Origin: Catonia carolina
Lineage: Eukaryota; Arthropoda; Insecta; Hemiptera; Achilidae
Reading direction: 5' to 3'
Length of the DNA stretch: 64,000 nucleotides
Assembly (NCBI GenBank): GCA_035578175.1
Contig: JAQMRL010000011.1
Span: 7,885,501-7,949,500 of the forward strand
A model generated the notes under the pieces. That model made no database searches, was not told the origin of the DNA, and was given only the letters and a program-made list of their open reading frames with translations. Below are positions 33,222 through 44,736 of the stretch, one piece after another; within the stretch, counting starts at the first letter, position 1, and each line of letters begins with the position of its first letter. A program made the position numbers and the translations under genes.

Positions 33222-33330
33222 CATCAGTCTCTCGACTGGTTTGATGCAGTTCTCCAAGATGTTCTGTCTTGTGCAAGTCGTTTCATATTTACATACCTGT
33301 AACACACTACATCTTTTGTAATTTGTTTTA
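33222..33330 (-). mobile_element. LINE family H, 3'-end stub
   Basis: The minus strand has CATCAAACCAGTCGAGAGAC then TGATGACACAAG, the intact stem-loop tail; it is severely 5'-truncated. It lies probably within an intron of the host gene, opposite to nothing else. Confidence 0.8.
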
Positions 33331-33782
33331 AACTAAATCTCAATTTATAGAACAGAAGCTCTTTGGGGATGTAAAGAGATATGTGTTAATTTAGGGTAGT
33401 CACCCGCGTTTAACCCAATACATGAAAGTGATCAAAATTTAAATACCTCAGTTTTTCTGTTCAACCCTTACGGAACATTTATTCTCAATTTCAGCTCTCG
33501 TTCATATGTAAATAAAAAAAAATACAGATGAAAATTGAAACCTTTTCGTTTACATACTGTACAGAAAAATAAAATTAAGGGAACCCGGAATGCCTATCTA
33601 CGTAATGTTAATGTAAGGAAAATTTTCTCAAAAACTTTTACAGTTATCCTGTTCAATTTTTTTGTGGTTACTTTTCAGGATATTCTACACCCACAAAATT
33701 AGTATCATCTTTATACGAGTTAGTTAATTTATACTAGTATCTTATATTTATACTTTAGATCTCTAGTTGATTTAGAGAATTT
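33331..33782. other. Unannotated interval
   Basis: No feature recognised. Confidence 0.45.
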
Positions 33783-33870
33783 GTTAGATTGGCGCGCTAG
33801 ACGCAAGAGTAGGAGAATTGTGTAACCTTCAGGGAATTCGGATTTGATAGCGGCATACAGAAAACGGAAA
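33783..33870 (+). repeat. Family G repeat, copy 3, fused to family C
   Basis: TAGATTGGCGCGCTAGACGC and CCTTCAGGGAATTCGGATTT match copies 1 and 2. At CCACTTTTTGTGTAAATTACG the sequence passes into family C with a shared stretch, so the boundary is ambiguous. The minus strand reads FFRFLYAAIKSEFPEG. Confidence 0.65.
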
Positions 33871-34268
33871 AATCCACTTTTTGTGTAAATTACGAATCCG
33901 AAAATCGTTTGTTACGATCTCTTGTTGTTTCTGGCTTTGATTTTTGACTTCCGGTTTTGGGTCACTTCCGGTCAAAACCGGAACTTCAAACCCAATGATT
34001 TTTCATCTACTTTTTAAGATGAATCGAATAACACTATTTTCGTTTCCAAATTCCGCCTTTGATTCCTTGAATTTCAGTTTTGGGCTACTTCCAGTCAAAA
34101 CCGGTAATTCACAAGCAATTCAAGCCCACTATCTTTTTGTGTAGATTACGAATCCAAAAACCATTTGTAGCTATTTTTAGCAGTTTCTGACATCTGGGTG
34201 TGACGGACTGACGGACGGACAAACAAAATGAGAGATGTTAATTTTTAAAATAATTGCCACCTACAAGA
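33866..34268 (-). mobile_element. Family C copy lacking the hairpin end
   Basis: It has two WGA-like units with GGTTTTGGGTCACTTCCGGT and the complementary CAAAACCGG, then ATTACGAATCC, TTTCTGACATCTGGGTGTGA, GACGGACGGACAAACAAAAT and the terminus AATTGCCACC. The hairpin side is replaced by family G. Confidence 0.75.
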
Positions 34269-34869
34269 GTTTTAGAGATAAATCGATGAAGAGAACACTC
34301 TAAATCAAAGTTTATCAACGAAACAAAGTTGTTTTAAGTGAATTCTAGTGGTTACCTACTCCAAAACTTCAAGTTTTGTATTTTTGGAAATTATTATTTG
34401 AAGATTTTACCGTACCTTAATAGGTTAGCTGCCGGTCTAAAAAAGGTTATTTAACAAATTCGTAAATGCTAGATAAATTAATATCTCAACAAAAAAAATT
34501 GCCAAATGTGATACTGTGAGACGAATCTGTCTCACTAAGCATTGTTTAGTATACTGGCTGAGAGCAATCTCTCACTTAAAAAGAACTTTTAAAGACTATA
34601 AATGTTCAAAAATTGTGTAGTTTTTGATAATTGTTTTACCATTTACGTATCGTTCAGAATAAAAAAACTGCTATTAGACAAAAGCGGCGCTGCATTTTGT
34701 GCGCATCTCTTTCGTGTTTATGTTCAAACACGGTCAATTTTTTTGCAAATCCAATCTTAGTTTGGATTGGTATCCTAGCAAAATAAAAACACTTTACTAA
34801 CGTGCGCATTGATTGTATTTTTGACACGTGTCGAAACCAAAATAAAAGAAATGCAAAATTTCTAAATAG
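34269..34869. other. Unannotated interval with a small hairpin
   Basis: TGTGAGACGAATCTGTCTCAC at about 34526 forms a short hairpin. Nothing else recognised. Confidence 0.5.
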
Positions 34870-35297
34870 TGTTTTCTATATCAACTTTAGAAAGCTTCTT
34901 CCTTTTCATATTCTTTAGCTTGATGTTTTGCCAGTATGCCCTTAATTCAGGCTGTGCTTGCTTGCCGAACTTCCTCTGAAACGACCGGTTTCTTCCCGAT
35001 AGGAAGAATCAAGAGGAATGATTACTTTTAAGGCATTTCACTCAAAAAAGGGTATTCTTTTTGGATATTGATCCAGAAGCGCGCGAGCGAACATTTCTTA
35101 AATTGTGTTTCCATGGCAGTGTCACTTTGAAGATGAATGAGGTTTTCTTTGCTTTAAAAAAATTTCACTAAATTTTGTAAATAAAGAATGTTTCAATTTA
35201 TTTATTTGGTCTACGCAAAAATTCATATTCTTATAAACTAAGCTTTGCGCCCCCCCCCCAACCCTTCATGCACCCCCACACTTTGAAAACCAATGGG
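34870..35297 (-). pseudogene. hAT (ZBED-like) transposase C-terminal relic
   Basis: On the minus strand one frame gives NLIHLQSDTAMETQFKKCSL, then ARFWINIQKEYPFLSEM. After a small deletion another frame gives LKVIIPLDSSYREETG, and a third KFGKQAQPELRAYWQNIKLK. This matches the hAT dimerisation-region pattern (L.DFW......YP.L...AL..L..P.....CE.GFS), with the conserved Cys of CETGFS replaced. At 35279-35297 ACTTTGAAAACCAATGG preceded by a C-rich run resembles a decayed hAT terminus. The N-terminal and catalytic parts are missing. Confidence 0.6.
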
Positions 35298-36712
35298 CTA
35301 TACTATTTGGGTTTGCTACTACAAACAGACCCACCTATGCCTTACTAATATTATCAGTTAGTAAGTTATTCTTACTTAACAAAAAAATGTAGTTCTCTTT
35401 ATTTGTCTCAAAACCCATGCATTTTTTTGTAAAATACACGAGTTCCATTGTTAATTCTGGAAACCGTTCTTAAAGTTATTCGTAGAAAAAGTAAAGAATA
35501 GGATAAAATTGGGTAAAACAATAAACATGTCAATCTAAAACAGATCAAATTCAAGAAAATATTGGAAAAAACTATTGAATTATATATCTTTACATCTAAC
35601 AGCAAACAATTATTTATAATTAGCTACTTCAAAAAAAATGCCTTGTTTTTGAATTCCTTAACGTCCAAGAATTAAGCTGTTTTATATGGATAGTTTTTCT
35701 AATTCTCTTCACAACGATATTACGTCTGTTACTGCGCGCTGAAATTTTTTTAATGTTATCACCAAATAAGAGGAAAATGTACGGTTTAACGCCGAGTCAA
35801 GTCCTGTATTGGCCTAACTCATCTGGAAACACTTTGGCAAAAATAGTTTAACTGTTGTCATTACAAACATATGGCGAATTACTGGAAAAGAGGATTATTC
35901 CAGGAAAAGATTAGAAAAGAAAGAACCGAGCAGTTACAATAGAACTGATTAACTTCGCTTTTAATTGTTTTTCAGTGTTTAAGTTAAAGCGGATGTGAAT
36001 TTCGTACCCCCCACATAAACCTTTGCTCCACAATCTCTCTCTCTCCCCCCTTTCTCTCTGCGTATCAAATCGATACTTTATGTATCTGTATCTTTATATT
36101 ATACATGCAAAGTAAGTATAGACACCGTTATAAACGTATTCTACTTGGCCCTTAGTTAAGCCGATTTATGTTCAGGTCTCTTTTCAGCACCTAATTCAAC
36201 TGGACTATAATTCCCTTTTTCAAAACGTTATTCGACTCCCAGTTTTCCTCTTATTTGTTTTTTACATGTACTAGCTATTTTAAAATTTACTCTGTGAAAT
36301 TATCGTCAGTGAAGGTTACTTACCTTTGTAATTAAATTTTAGTTTTTCCTTACTTTAAAAGTAAATATGAAACTATAATTATACTTCAAAATATAGTATT
36401 ACAGTAAACATTCTTAAACAAAGAAGAGGCGTTTCGAAAAAGTTATTTCGGTTTCACCTCGCCCATATATCATGGAAAATTGTGAGAAACAAGGAACCTG
36501 ATTTGTTTGTTGCTTTTCTTTATGACATTTGTAGTGTGTGTAGACAGACTTTACATAAAAAAAAAACTGATTACATACATAAATGTAAACTATATGTACC
36601 TACCTATAATATTTAATATCCTTTTCGTATTATTAATGATTAGTAAAACTATAATTATTATAGTATTATTTGCTGTTGTAAATTATCGTATTATTATCCT
36701 TATTTTATCCTT
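35298..36712. other. Unannotated AT-rich interval with a TC tract
   Basis: 1.4 kb without a recognised element. A CTCTCTCTC/CCCCC pyrimidine run lies at about 36032-36059. Confidence 0.5.
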
Positions 36713-36855
36713 TTTACTTTCTCTTGCCTATATGAATATATATAGGAAGGAAAGAATTGTTCTCATATCGATTTTAAGATATCGAGTTTTCATCGGATCT
36801 ACACGTTTTCAGACCCTCTGAACATTAAAAACGTGTTTTTAGCGATTGGTCTGTG

Positions 36856-36911
<56 letters not shown>

Positions 36912-37603
36912 GTTTGAACAGAATATCTCAAGAACGGAACGTCGTACGAACTTGAAACTTAAGTTAAATACCACTAGAGGACCCGACACGAACAGTTAAT
37001 AAAAATCGCTCAACCGGAACTAGTAGTTTATTCGTGTCATTTTTCACTTTTTAGCGATTTTCTCAAGAAATCGTCCTACAATGTTTTTAAAAATCGCCTG
37101 TTTTACTACATTTTTTATGCTCTACAAGATAGGGTAGGCGCCATGTTTCCTGAATTTCTTGGTGAGGCTGTTTTCACGTAAAAAAATTGGTTTTTTAAGA
37201 TTACGGCTTTAATGAAAATTTTACCGGAAAAATTTATTTAATAAAATATATAGAGAATTTAAAATCCCACAACTTTTATTTCAACATTTTTTTTGTATAA
37301 CGCTTAGTTTAGTGGTAATTAGCGATTTTCTGTTTTTTTTATCACGAAAATGTGTGAAAAATCGATTTTTTACGATTTCGGCCTTAGTATGCATTTTACG
37401 ACAAAAGTGTAGCCTATATAATCAAATTTATAGGAAATTAAAAGATCTTCAACTCTGCGTCTTTCACTCATGATTAAAATAAGGTTATGTTTTTTGAGGT
37501 TAGTTTTTTTTGTTTATTTCTAATGTTTTATTACTAATGTTAGGTTATATTGGTCATTATTTGCATTGGCAAGAGAAAGTTGTGTGAGTGTTTCACACCA
37601 GAT
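36713..37603 (+). mobile_element. Family A, nearly full-length HINE-like element
   Basis: The 5' terminus is ACTTTCTCTTGCCTATATGA and a long (TG)n tract lies at about 36851-36908. The 3' motif GGCAAGAGAAAGT (37568-37580) is the exact inverse of the 5' ACTTTCTCTTGCC, followed by the hairpin GTGTGAGTGTTTCACAC and CAGATTTTTT. About 100 bp are missing before the 3' end compared with the copy at 9.6 kb. Confidence 0.78.
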
Positions 37604-38570
37604 TTTTTCTTTAAATTATCCTTTTATTGTAAAATTATGCGAAAAGTAGCCTATGTATTGGGAAAAGTTCTAGTCAATGCTATCACATCAACAAATACAA
37701 GCTTCACTAAACATAACGCGGTAGGCCGCATACAATAGTAACCAAAATTTTTAAAGTCGGCAAGGTAGGCCTAAGTAAAGAGTTGGGCGGCCGTGGCAGT
37801 CTCATAGAAATTTTATGCGGACCTTGGTCTTTAGTTCTGACCACGTTATATACAATTGTCATGAATGCAGTATTAAAATGCGAAGTAAATTTAGTAAAAT
37901 ATTACTCATAGTATAGTTGAGTTACATTATTATCGTTAAAGAATACTTTTTCATTTTTCCATGTTATTTTTTATTCGGTTGATAGTATGATAGCATCACG
38001 AGTAAAATCATTTCATTTATTTATTATTCAATTTTAATTAATTAAATCTAAACAAGTGACGTTATTGTTTAAATCTATCATTCTGTTTCGAGATTACATA
38101 ATTTTCCATTATGTTTTCAGGTAAACTATTATGAGAAAACCCTTTGTTATAACAATTAAAAATAATAATTGAAATAACTTTTATTTATCTGTTTTTAATG
38201 TATTAACAATGCTTTTTCATTAATGGAATAATTGAATTTAGTATTCCATTTAAGTTAATTTAAAATTTATTATTTCACTTTTTTAATTAATTGATTCTTT
38301 GTACTTGGTTTAATGAATTGTGATTTATTAAGTTTAAACGGTAAATCAGGAAATAAGAATGTTTTAAAACAGTTTAACGTTCCTCGTTGGGATTGTTTTT
38401 CAATTTCATTTTTTTCTCATTGCACAGCAACATTTCACAATTTAAATATAAATTGGTATGTCAGCTTCTATTTCAAAGGTACCGGGTTTGGTTTTAGGTC
38501 AGGTCTGAGTTTTATTGTCATTAATGTATGTACCAATTAATTCGTCATTAATTCGTCAAATTGATACGTC
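37604..38570. other. Unannotated AT-rich interval
   Basis: No repeat family recognised. The 75-codon open stretch at 38313-38540 is not supported by composition or motif. Confidence 0.5.
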
Positions 38571-38622
38571 ATTAATGATGATCGCCAACCTCCGACGCGG
38601 AGACGGCACTTGAAGAAGAAGA
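38571..38622 (+). mobile_element. 3'-end stub of a non-LTR element with (GAA)n tail
   Basis: ATGATGATCGCCAACCTCCG followed by ACGCGGAGACGGCACTTGAA and GAAGAAGAA is a GC-rich island with a simple-repeat tail, which I recognise as a common insect LINE 3' end. The CCGACGCGG part can form a hairpin. Confidence 0.6.
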
Positions 38623-38925
38623 ATGTATGTACCTCTTTGTATTCATTAGCTTAATGTACGTTTATAACAGTTGAACGTAAAAAAATCATTGTCTACATCA
38701 GCATCAATGAGCTCATAAAAAATATTTTGTTTACTTTTAAAATTTAATTTTACAATCTGTTAATAAAATAACAATTAGTAAATTATATACTCGGTTCTAA
38801 TACCCCTGAAGCTTCCACAATATTATCTTTAGAGAAGGTCTTTTGGCAATTGATCTTTGAGGCTTCTCCACTAATTACTTGGTATGTGTCGCGAATGGAT
38901 TTGAATTGTCGAAGGGATTTGTGTG

Positions 38926-39062
38926 TAATTAACACACATCAATCACTAAAATCATGTTTATTTGGGTTCAAGGGGTCTGAAAACGTGTAGATCTGGTGAA
39001 AGCTCAACATGAAAACAATACTTTCCTTCGTATATATTTATGTAAGCAAGAGAAAGTAAAAA
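38926..39062 (-). mobile_element. Family A 5'-end fragment
   Basis: AATCACTAAAATCATG, GGTTCAAGGGGTCTGAAAAC and the terminus GCAAGAGAAAGTAAAAATGC. The microsatellite has shrunk to a few CA units and part of the ATTTCGAAAAATCGAC block is deleted. Confidence 0.72.
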
Positions 39063-39377
39063 TGCGGTTTGCTTTTGTGTCGTGTTTTTGTAATGTTTGT
39101 GTCTGTCATCTGTCAAAATGTAAGCCTATGTATACAGTCATTTTTGCTCAGATTCGCCGGATCAGTAGCTGTTGACAGTGTCTCCATCCATGATGTGCCG
39201 ATGATAAAAAGAACGCTACAAGAACGCTGGGGTAAAATAATGAAAATCTATTTTATGACTTGTTCATGGCAGTATATAAATTATTATTACCGTATAGATT
39301 ACCAGCATCTTTAAAGGTTCCATGAGGGCATGCCTTACCTCACGTCTGCTTTTTTATTTAAAATGTTTTGTTACTGT

Positions 39378-39755
39378 TTAGGTCATCAACCGAAAGGCTG
39401 GTATGAACCTCTAGAGGCTTTATTAAGTAAAACGAGGAGTGAGGTGATTTACCATTGCCTTTCTCACTGAGTGGAAAACTTTGCTTATCAGTAAACTAGG
39501 TCAGTAAAAGCATCTACTTTCCACCCTGAAAATAACTTTCACTTCATTCACCACAGGGTCTGACTGTATAATGAAATTCATTACTCTCAGAGAAAATAAC
39601 TCTGACTACCGTCTTTTAAACCTCTATTCTTCTCTTCTTAAATGCTTTAGTCATGTAATTGGCTGATCATGTGATAAGAAACGTAACTATTTTTTATAGC
39701 CCCGGAACTAGCAGATCGAGTGCAAATAATTTAACAAACTATCTGCATGTTAAGC
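39378..39755 (-). mobile_element. Family B SINE, full length
   Basis: The tail on the minus strand is CATACCAGCCTTTCGGTTGA, then TGACCTAAACA. The head ends in TTGCACTCGATCTGCTAG and a degraded start. Internal blocks are complete. Confidence 0.83.
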
Positions 39756-40441
39756 GCAAACAATAGCTTTATGTTTTGGAATTATTATAAGTTTATAAAT
39801 AAACCGTGTATTTTACAAATTTTACATATGTATAAAACAAAATAATTAATACCACACAAAAACTAATTAAAAACAAACAATAGTTATGATTAAATGAAGA
39901 GATGTATGATTTAAAAGAGTTGTTTTGGTTTTGATTTTATAATATACATCAGGGAAGGAGAGCTTAATGATAAAATAAATTACAGTTTTGACATTTAAAT
40001 AACTAAATGCAAATTTAAATGTAAATTTTATCTGTCACTTTCTGTTAGTTGTTTCTACTTATTTTCCACAAATTCCTTTTGCTATTTTAGAATTTAAATT
40101 TATAAAGTTCTATTTTCGTATTACATTTAAATATACTACTTTAACTGTTTTCACTCTTTTAAATAATTGTATTTGAGCTGAATACATTCTCATTCATTCG
40201 TTAACATTCTTGGTAGATAAGAAATAATAAAGATACTTAAATTTTAGTAGCTGTGTTTAATGATACTTTTTCATTTAGAGAAGTTTTATGTTTTAATAAA
40301 TTCCTCAGTGAACTTAGCCTGTAGCTAAATATTATAATTTAAACTTTTTATTTTTGTTTTAACCGGTATACTGCCGTGAGAGATATATTCATCTCTCAGC
40401 AGAAAATAAAAAACCAAAGTAAAAAAAAAATCTAAAATAAT
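39756..40441. other. Unannotated AT-rich interval
   Basis: No feature recognised. Confidence 0.5.
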
Positions 40442-41218
40442 TTGGTGTGAAACACTCACACGACTTTCTCTTTCCAATACAAATAATGAACAATACAATA
40501 AAACATTTGAAATAAACAAAAAACTAACCTCAATAAATATAAACTTATTTCAATCATGAGTAGTGAATGATGCAAAATAAAAACCAACCTTAGTTTGGCT
40601 TAATAATACGGAAAATCATTTTTTGAAGCTAAACTAGGTTCTGTATAGATAAATGCTTCAAATATAAGTCGTAGATCTTTTAATTAACTATAAATTTGAT
40701 TATATACACTTTTGTCGTAAAATGCATACTAAGGCTGAAATCTTAAAGAAATACACTTTTTACTCGATTTCGCGAGAAAAAACAGAAAATTGCTAATTAC
40801 TGGTAAACTACGCGTTATACAAAAAAATATTTCAATTAAAAGTTAAAAGTTTTTAAATTCTCTATAACTTTTGTTATATACATTTTTGCGCCAAATGCAT
40901 ATGAAAGTCAATCTTAAAAAAACAAATTTTTTACGAGAAAACCTCTCCGAGAATTTCAGCAGACATGACCCCTACCCTATCTTATAGTGCATAAAAAATG
41001 TAGTAAATGAGGCGATTTAAAAAAAATTGTAGAGCCGTTTTTGAGAAAATTGCAAAAAAGCGAAAAATGACACGAATAAACTACTTTCGGTTGACCGATT
41101 TTGATGAAAATGTTCGCGTCGGGTCCTCTAGTGGTATTAACTCTAGTTTTAAGTTTCAAATTCGTACAATGTTCCGTTCTTGAGATATTTTGTTCACACA
41201 CACACACACGCGCACGCG

Positions 41219-41250
<32 letters not shown>

Positions 41251-41393
41251 CAAACCCTAATTGCTAAATGCATGTTTTTTGGGTTCAGGGAGCCTGAAAA
41301 CGTGTAGATCCGGTGAAAACTCGATTTCGAAAAATCGACATGAAAACAATAATTTCTTTCCCATATATTCATATAGGCAAGATAAAGTAAAAA
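40442..41393 (-). mobile_element. Family A, full-length HINE-like element
   Basis: On the plus strand the hairpin end GGTGTGAAACACTCACAC comes first, then ACTTTCTCTTTCC. The CA/CG tract lies at 41199-41250. It ends GGCAAGATAAAGT near 41377-41389. The inverted repeats have one mismatch each against the consensus. The alternating CG/CA core is Z-DNA-prone. Confidence 0.78.
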
Positions 41394-41480
41394 ATGCACC
41401 CTTATGTACATAAAAGGGGGGCTTAGTTTACAGGTAAACCATATAGGGGGGGGGCTCGAAATAAAAAGTTTGAGAACAGC
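41394..41480. mobile_element. hAT-type terminus (right end only)
   Basis: GGGGGGGGCTCGAAATAAAA and AAGTTTGAGAACAGCTG resemble a hAT right terminus (consensus TTTGAGAACCACTG). No matching left end found. Confidence 0.45.
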
Positions 41481-41716
41481 TGGTATAACTTATAAAACAG
41501 TGGTTCTCATTTTTTCAGGCACTGTACTTTTCTTTGAACACTGATGCGAGGTCACGCCCCCTCACCACCACGACTATAAGAGGTCAAAACAAGTAGCAGC
41601 CTACAATCAAACATGAAACAGAAGCGTGATCACGGTGTAGGCAGAGTAGGACAATTACCATGTTATTGCAATAATCGAGTGCTAGACTCTGCTAGAGTAC
41701 ATGTACGAAAAAGTTT

Positions 41717-42115
41717 TGTTGTTTAGGTTATCAGCCGAAAGACTGGTTTGAACCTGTAAAGGTTTTACTAAGTAAAACGACGAGTGAAGTGGTGTACCAT
41801 AGCCTTCCTCACTAAGTGGTAAAGTACGCTTATCAGCATGCCGAGCCCTCTGAAAATTACATATTTTCCACTTTGCAAATGACACTTTCACTTCATTCAC
41901 CACAGGGTCTGGCTGTATAATTAAATTCATTACTTTCAGAGGAGATAACTCTGACTAGTGTCTTTTACACCGCTACCTCTTCTGTTCTTAAATGATTCAA
42001 TCATTTAATTGCCTGACCATGTGATAAGAAACCGAACTATTTATTTTAGCCCTGCAACGAACAGATTGAGTGTAAATAATTTGACACTTCACTTGTCGTT
42101 TATGGGCAGCACAAA
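41717..42115 (-). mobile_element. Family B SINE nested in hAT element
   Basis: The tail on the minus strand is AAACCAGTCTTTCGGCTGAT, then AACCTAAACAACAA. The head is CTGCCCATAAACGACAAGTG. The stem carries AGTC/GGCT, a GT-wobble intermediate between the B and H stems. Confidence 0.83.
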
Positions 42116-42183
42116 AAGTATCATAATTTTGGAAATATACATGCGACTACCAAACTGAGTACATTATAGTTTTATTTTTTTAT

Positions 42184-42505
42184 GACCCACCGGTTGGTCT
42201 AGAGGTGAAGTCGTCGTCGTCGTGAGTCAGCTGTTTAATGGCTAATTTTTGGAGACGAAGGTTCCTCGTTCTAGTAAAGGTAGTTACTTTTATACTAATT
42301 TGGATACTAGACAGTCGTTACCGGTGTCTTTGATAGTTGGGGTTTAATTAACCAAACTCTCTCAGGAATGGTCGGTCTGGGTCTGTAGAAGACTAAATTT
42401 CATTTACACGTCCTTCATATATATCATCCTCATCTCATTGGGTCACGGGGTTGCTTATTGTTCTGAATTGAACAGATTGCAACGTACACATATTAGGGAT
42501 ACAAA
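42184..42505 (+). mobile_element. tRNA-derived SINE, family D, nested in hAT element
   Basis: The head is CCCACCGGTTGGTCTAGAGG. The region around the B box is rearranged (GGTTCCTCGTTCTAGTAAAG), so the promoter is probably dead. The 3' tail is GCAACGTACACATATTAGGG. The inter-box segment has a GTC triplet expansion (GTCGTCGTCGT). Confidence 0.82.
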
Positions 42506-42594
42506 AACTTTTATTTATTTTTTAAATACACTCACGCTTCCCTTAAAATTTTTCTACGCCCTCCCCCCGCCGATTAAGAATCACAGTTATAAAA

Positions 42595-43299
42595 CGTTCC
42601 AATTGATCCGGATGCATGGTAGTTTATGTCTACAGTCAAATAATTCACCTGAACGAAAGATAATATAAAGCGAGAAAAGTTTTAAAGCAATGAGAGAAGA
42701 TAATTTAATTGATGAACACGTGAGATACCAAACTCCAGTTGCAATATCCGTAGTTAGTTAAAGTAGAGAAGGAAAGAATAGAAAGTAAAATTAGACTTCT
42801 ATTAATTAATGAATATCACGTGACTACAGGTAACTGCATTTTCACCTTAATTAAAAATACGTCCGTAAATATATATAACAGCAATGTGTAACAAAACGAA
42901 TCTTCATTATTGCTTCAATAATAAAACAAGTGAAGATGTTATCAAAGTAAAAAAACCTCTTTCCTTTTATAAATAACATGAAAATCATAAAATATACAAA
43001 TTTATTTTTTATATTTTGGTATTATCTATTTATTAAACAATATTACATTTAAAATTATCTTTATTACTAAATAAAACAGTAAATAAAAAACAATCTTAAA
43101 CTTTCTCTAATGAATTTTATTTATTATAAAAATGAAATTACTCGTACTTTATAGAATTTTTGATAACAAAACAAACCAGTTTAAGTTCTTCATGATTAAT
43201 GAGGTTTTATATTTTTACAACTGTACAACCCGCACAGTATAACACATTTATGAAAGTCTAAACTACATAAAAGTAAAGTAAATGTACTGTACATAAATG
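42595..43299. other. Unannotated AT-rich interval
   Basis: No feature recognised. Confidence 0.5.
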
Positions 43300-43382
43300 T
43301 AATCTTGTAAAGATTCAGGCCAACCATTCCTGAGATAGTATAGTTTATTGGTCTACTATTTATTATTCAAATACGTAAACAT
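43300..43382 (-). mobile_element. Family D SINE, 3' half, split by a family A insertion
   Basis: TTGTAAAGATTCAGGCCAAC and CATTCCTGAGATAGTATAGT match D in reverse, up to TATTCAAATACGTA. The D match resumes after the A copy at 44307. Confidence 0.65.
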
Positions 43383-44306
43383 GTGGTGTGTAACACTCAC
43401 ACAACATTCTCTTGCCAACGCAGATAATTAACATTATAACCTATCATTAGTAATAAAACATAAGAAATTCAAACAAAACTAACCTCAATAAACATAACCT
43501 AATTTTAATCATGAGTGAAAGACGCAAAATAAAAATCAACCTCAGTTCGGCTTAAAAATACAGAAAATCATTCTTTCACGCTAAACTAGGCTCTGTAAAC
43601 AAAAATGCAATAAATAAAAGTTGTAGATCTTTTAATTTGCTATAAATTTGAATACATTCACTTTTATCGTAAAATGGTATGCTAAAGCTAACATCTTAAA
43701 AATTCGATTTTTTACACGTTTTCGTGAGAAAAAAAACAGAACATCGCTAATTAACACTAAACTAAGCGTTATACAAATAAATGTTTTGTAGGATTTTAAA
43801 TTCTCTACAACTTTTGTTTATACATTTTTGCGCTAAAATGCATATTAAGGCCGCAATCTTAAAAAAACAACTTTTTTACGTAAAAACAGCCTCCCCCAAG
43901 AATTTCAGCGGACATGCCTCACTTGTAGAGCATAAAAAGTTTAGTAAATGAGGCGATTTTTTAAAAAAAATCGTAGGAGCCGTTTTTGAGAAAATAACAA
44001 AAACGAGAAAAATTACGCGAATAAACTACTACTTCCGGTTGACCGATTTTGATGAAAATGTTCGTGTCGGGTCCGGTAGTAGTATCTAACCTAAGTTTCA
44101 AGTTTCAAGTTCGTACGATGTTCTGTTCTTGAGATATTCTGTTCACACACCCACACATAGACCAATCGCTAAAAACATGTTTTTTTTGGGTTCAGGGGAT
44201 CGGAAAAACGTGTAGATCCGGTGAAAACTCGATTTCTTAAAATCGACATGAAAACAATAGGCCTACTTTCTATCCTATATATACATATAGGCAAGAGAAA
44301 GTAAAA
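43383..44306 (-). mobile_element. Family A element inserted in a D SINE
   Basis: The hairpin end GTGGTGTGTAACACTCACAC comes first, then ACATTCTCTTGCC, and the far end is GGCAAGAGAAAGT. The microsatellite has collapsed to ACACACCCACACA. It separates the two halves of one D copy, so it is younger than that SINE. Confidence 0.78.
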
Positions 44307-44372
44307 CGTATTACCTTTATTTGAACCATGAAAGCTTCGTCTCCAAAAGTCAGCTGTTAAATTGCTGAACTG
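44307..44372 (-). mobile_element. Family D SINE, 5' half of the split copy
   Basis: ACCTTTATTTGAACCATGAA and GCTTCGTCTCCAAAAGTCAG continue the D sequence in reverse up to the inter-box palindrome, then decay. Confidence 0.65.
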
Positions 44373-44445
44373 CATTTATTGTTAGGCCTATAACAGATTA
44401 TGCATTAAAAAAAAGTTACATGAAAAAAGTTTAGACAAAAACCTC

Positions 44446-44735
44446 ATCGTATTGGTCAAATGGTTAAGCCGGTACCGTGAATTAGCTGTTTGACAGCTGA
44501 TATACGGAGACGAAGGTTCCGTGGTTCAAATCCTAGGAAATTTTTATGAATCTTAGGTAAATGTTATTCGAATTTGAATACTACCGGTATAATTTGATGG
44601 TTGGGGTTCAATTAACGATACTTCTCGGGAATGGCCGGTCTGAGTCTGTAAAAATTTCATACATTCAACCTCATCTCATTGTGTCATTGGGTAGCTTAAT
44701 ATTTTAAATTTAACAAGTTGCAACGTACTGTATGA
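44446..44735 (+). mobile_element. tRNA-derived SINE, family D, diverged
   Basis: The head is CGTATTGGTCAAATGGTTAA and the palindrome is AGCTGTTTGACAGCT. The B box is GGTTCAAATCC. The 3' end is AAGTTGCAACGTACTG. About 40 bp are missing from the middle. Confidence 0.8.
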
Positions 44736-44736
44736 G

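Larger units (their letters stand above)
41490..42594. mobile_element. hAT-type element, 1,089 bp, with 8-bp target duplication
   Basis: The body is 41498-42586. The left end is CAGTGGTTCTCATTTTTTCA. The right end reads GATTAAGAATCACAG, that is CTGTGATTCTTAATC inverted. Both sides carry the identical octamer TTATAAAA (41490-41497, 42587-42594), as hAT transposition leaves. Two SINEs (B and D) sit inside and account for about 720 bp, leaving a non-autonomous core of about 370 bp. No transposase motif is present. Confidence 0.83.

Noticed and set aside
36507..36821. 104-codon plus-strand frame
   Set aside because: It runs across the left boundary of a family A element and is Ile/Leu-rich low-complexity sequence.
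40977..41307. Open frames rich in Cys-Val or Thr-His-Ala-Arg repeats on both strands
   Set aside because: They are translations of the CA/CG microsatellite inside family A.
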